A stretch of 13,434 nucleotides of DNA, taken from Candidatus Woesebacteria bacterium. Lineage in GTDB: Bacteria > Patescibacteriota > Microgenomatia > UBA1406 > GWC2-37-13. The translations under genes and the position numbers were made by a program. The DNA lies in the NCBI GenBank assembly GCA_017993865.1, contig JAGOLU010000008.1:1-13434 (forward strand), written 5' to 3'. The notes below the pieces were generated by a model. The model did not search any database. It worked only from the letters and a program-made list of their open reading frames with translations, and was not told where the DNA came from. Positions 13,293 to 13,434 of the stretch are shown here, one piece after another. Positions within the stretch are counted from its first letter, which is position 1. Every line of letters starts with the position of its first letter.

Positions 13293-13434
13293 GAGCTTTG
13301 GGATATCTCACGTAAACTTCTCCTGCGCATCTCATAAACCCTTGTTGCAAGCTGTAAGACTTCCTTTTGATGAGAGACAATAATCGCGGTTTTACCTTTT
13401 AGATGTTTGCGCAAAAAAGAAATGACTTTGTACG
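13286..13434 (-). CDS. ABC-type ATPase, C-terminal fragment
   Basis: The - strand frame ending at the TAA at 13288-13286 is open to the window edge and gives 48 residues. It reads 'LKGKTAIIVSHQKEVLQLATRVYEMR', split here as G-K-T followed by 'AIIVSH' and 'LATRVYEM'. This is the last beta strand and H-loop (His of 'VSH') of an ABC nucleotide-binding domain, followed by a short basic tail. The Walker and signature motifs lie outside the window. It could belong to an exporter with a fused membrane domain or to a separate ATPase subunit; this cannot be told from the fragment. Confidence 0.65.
   Translation of the reverse strand, partial: YKVISFLRKHLKGKTAIIVSHQKEVLQLATRVYEMRRRSLREISQSSV

Overview
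The window looks like a piece of a bacterial chromosome, most probably from the Candidate Phyla Radiation (Patescibacteria). This placement is an inference. It rests on compact gene packing, almost no Shine-Dalgarno sequences, several -10 boxes lying only 5-8 nt from start codons (leaderless transcription), one tRNA gene without an encoded CCA, and a mix of envelope-sugar genes, a Xer recombinase and a stripped-down DNA polymerase I. There is no rRNA, CRISPR array, transposase or clear prophage. No marker in the window fixes the phylum.

Left part (1-5148): the C-terminal part of a polysaccharide flippase (+ strand) converges on a full-length Ca2+-type P-type ATPase (- strand). Then come tRNA-Gly(UCC) and a galE-Nudix pair, all on the - strand. 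The Nudix protein resembles GDP-mannose mannosyl hydrolase, so it fits with GalE in nucleotide-sugar metabolism. The promoter of tRNA-Gly is built into the last codons of the Nudix gene.

Middle (5204-8288, - strand): an EamA/DMT transporter, a family 2 glycosyltransferase of the dolichol/polyprenyl-phosphate sugar synthase type with C-terminal membrane helices, and a tyrosine recombinase (XerC/D family). Each has a plausible -10 box immediately before its start. The flippase, GalE, GDPMH-like Nudix and lipid-linked-sugar glycosyltransferase together suggest surface glycan production.

Right part (8344-12389, + strand): a divergent promoter region of 55 bp separates xer from a 408-residue protein I do not recognise. 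It is followed 15 bp later by a family A DNA polymerase that lacks both exonuclease domains. A second EamA transporter overlaps the polymerase gene by ATGA, and then comes a PNPOx-like flavin-barrel protein. These could form one operon.

Far right (12407-13434, - strand): a canonical Nudix hydrolase, an interleaved inverted-repeat element, tRNA-Leu(UAG), a hairpin-rich 155-bp spacer holding an 18-nt copy of the 5' end of tRNA-Leu, and the C-terminus of an ABC ATPase.

No complete, clearly new multi-gene system is visible. The most unusual items are the leaderless promoter pattern, the polymerase-only PolA with an unusual motif A next to an unknown protein, and the structured elements around tRNA-Leu.
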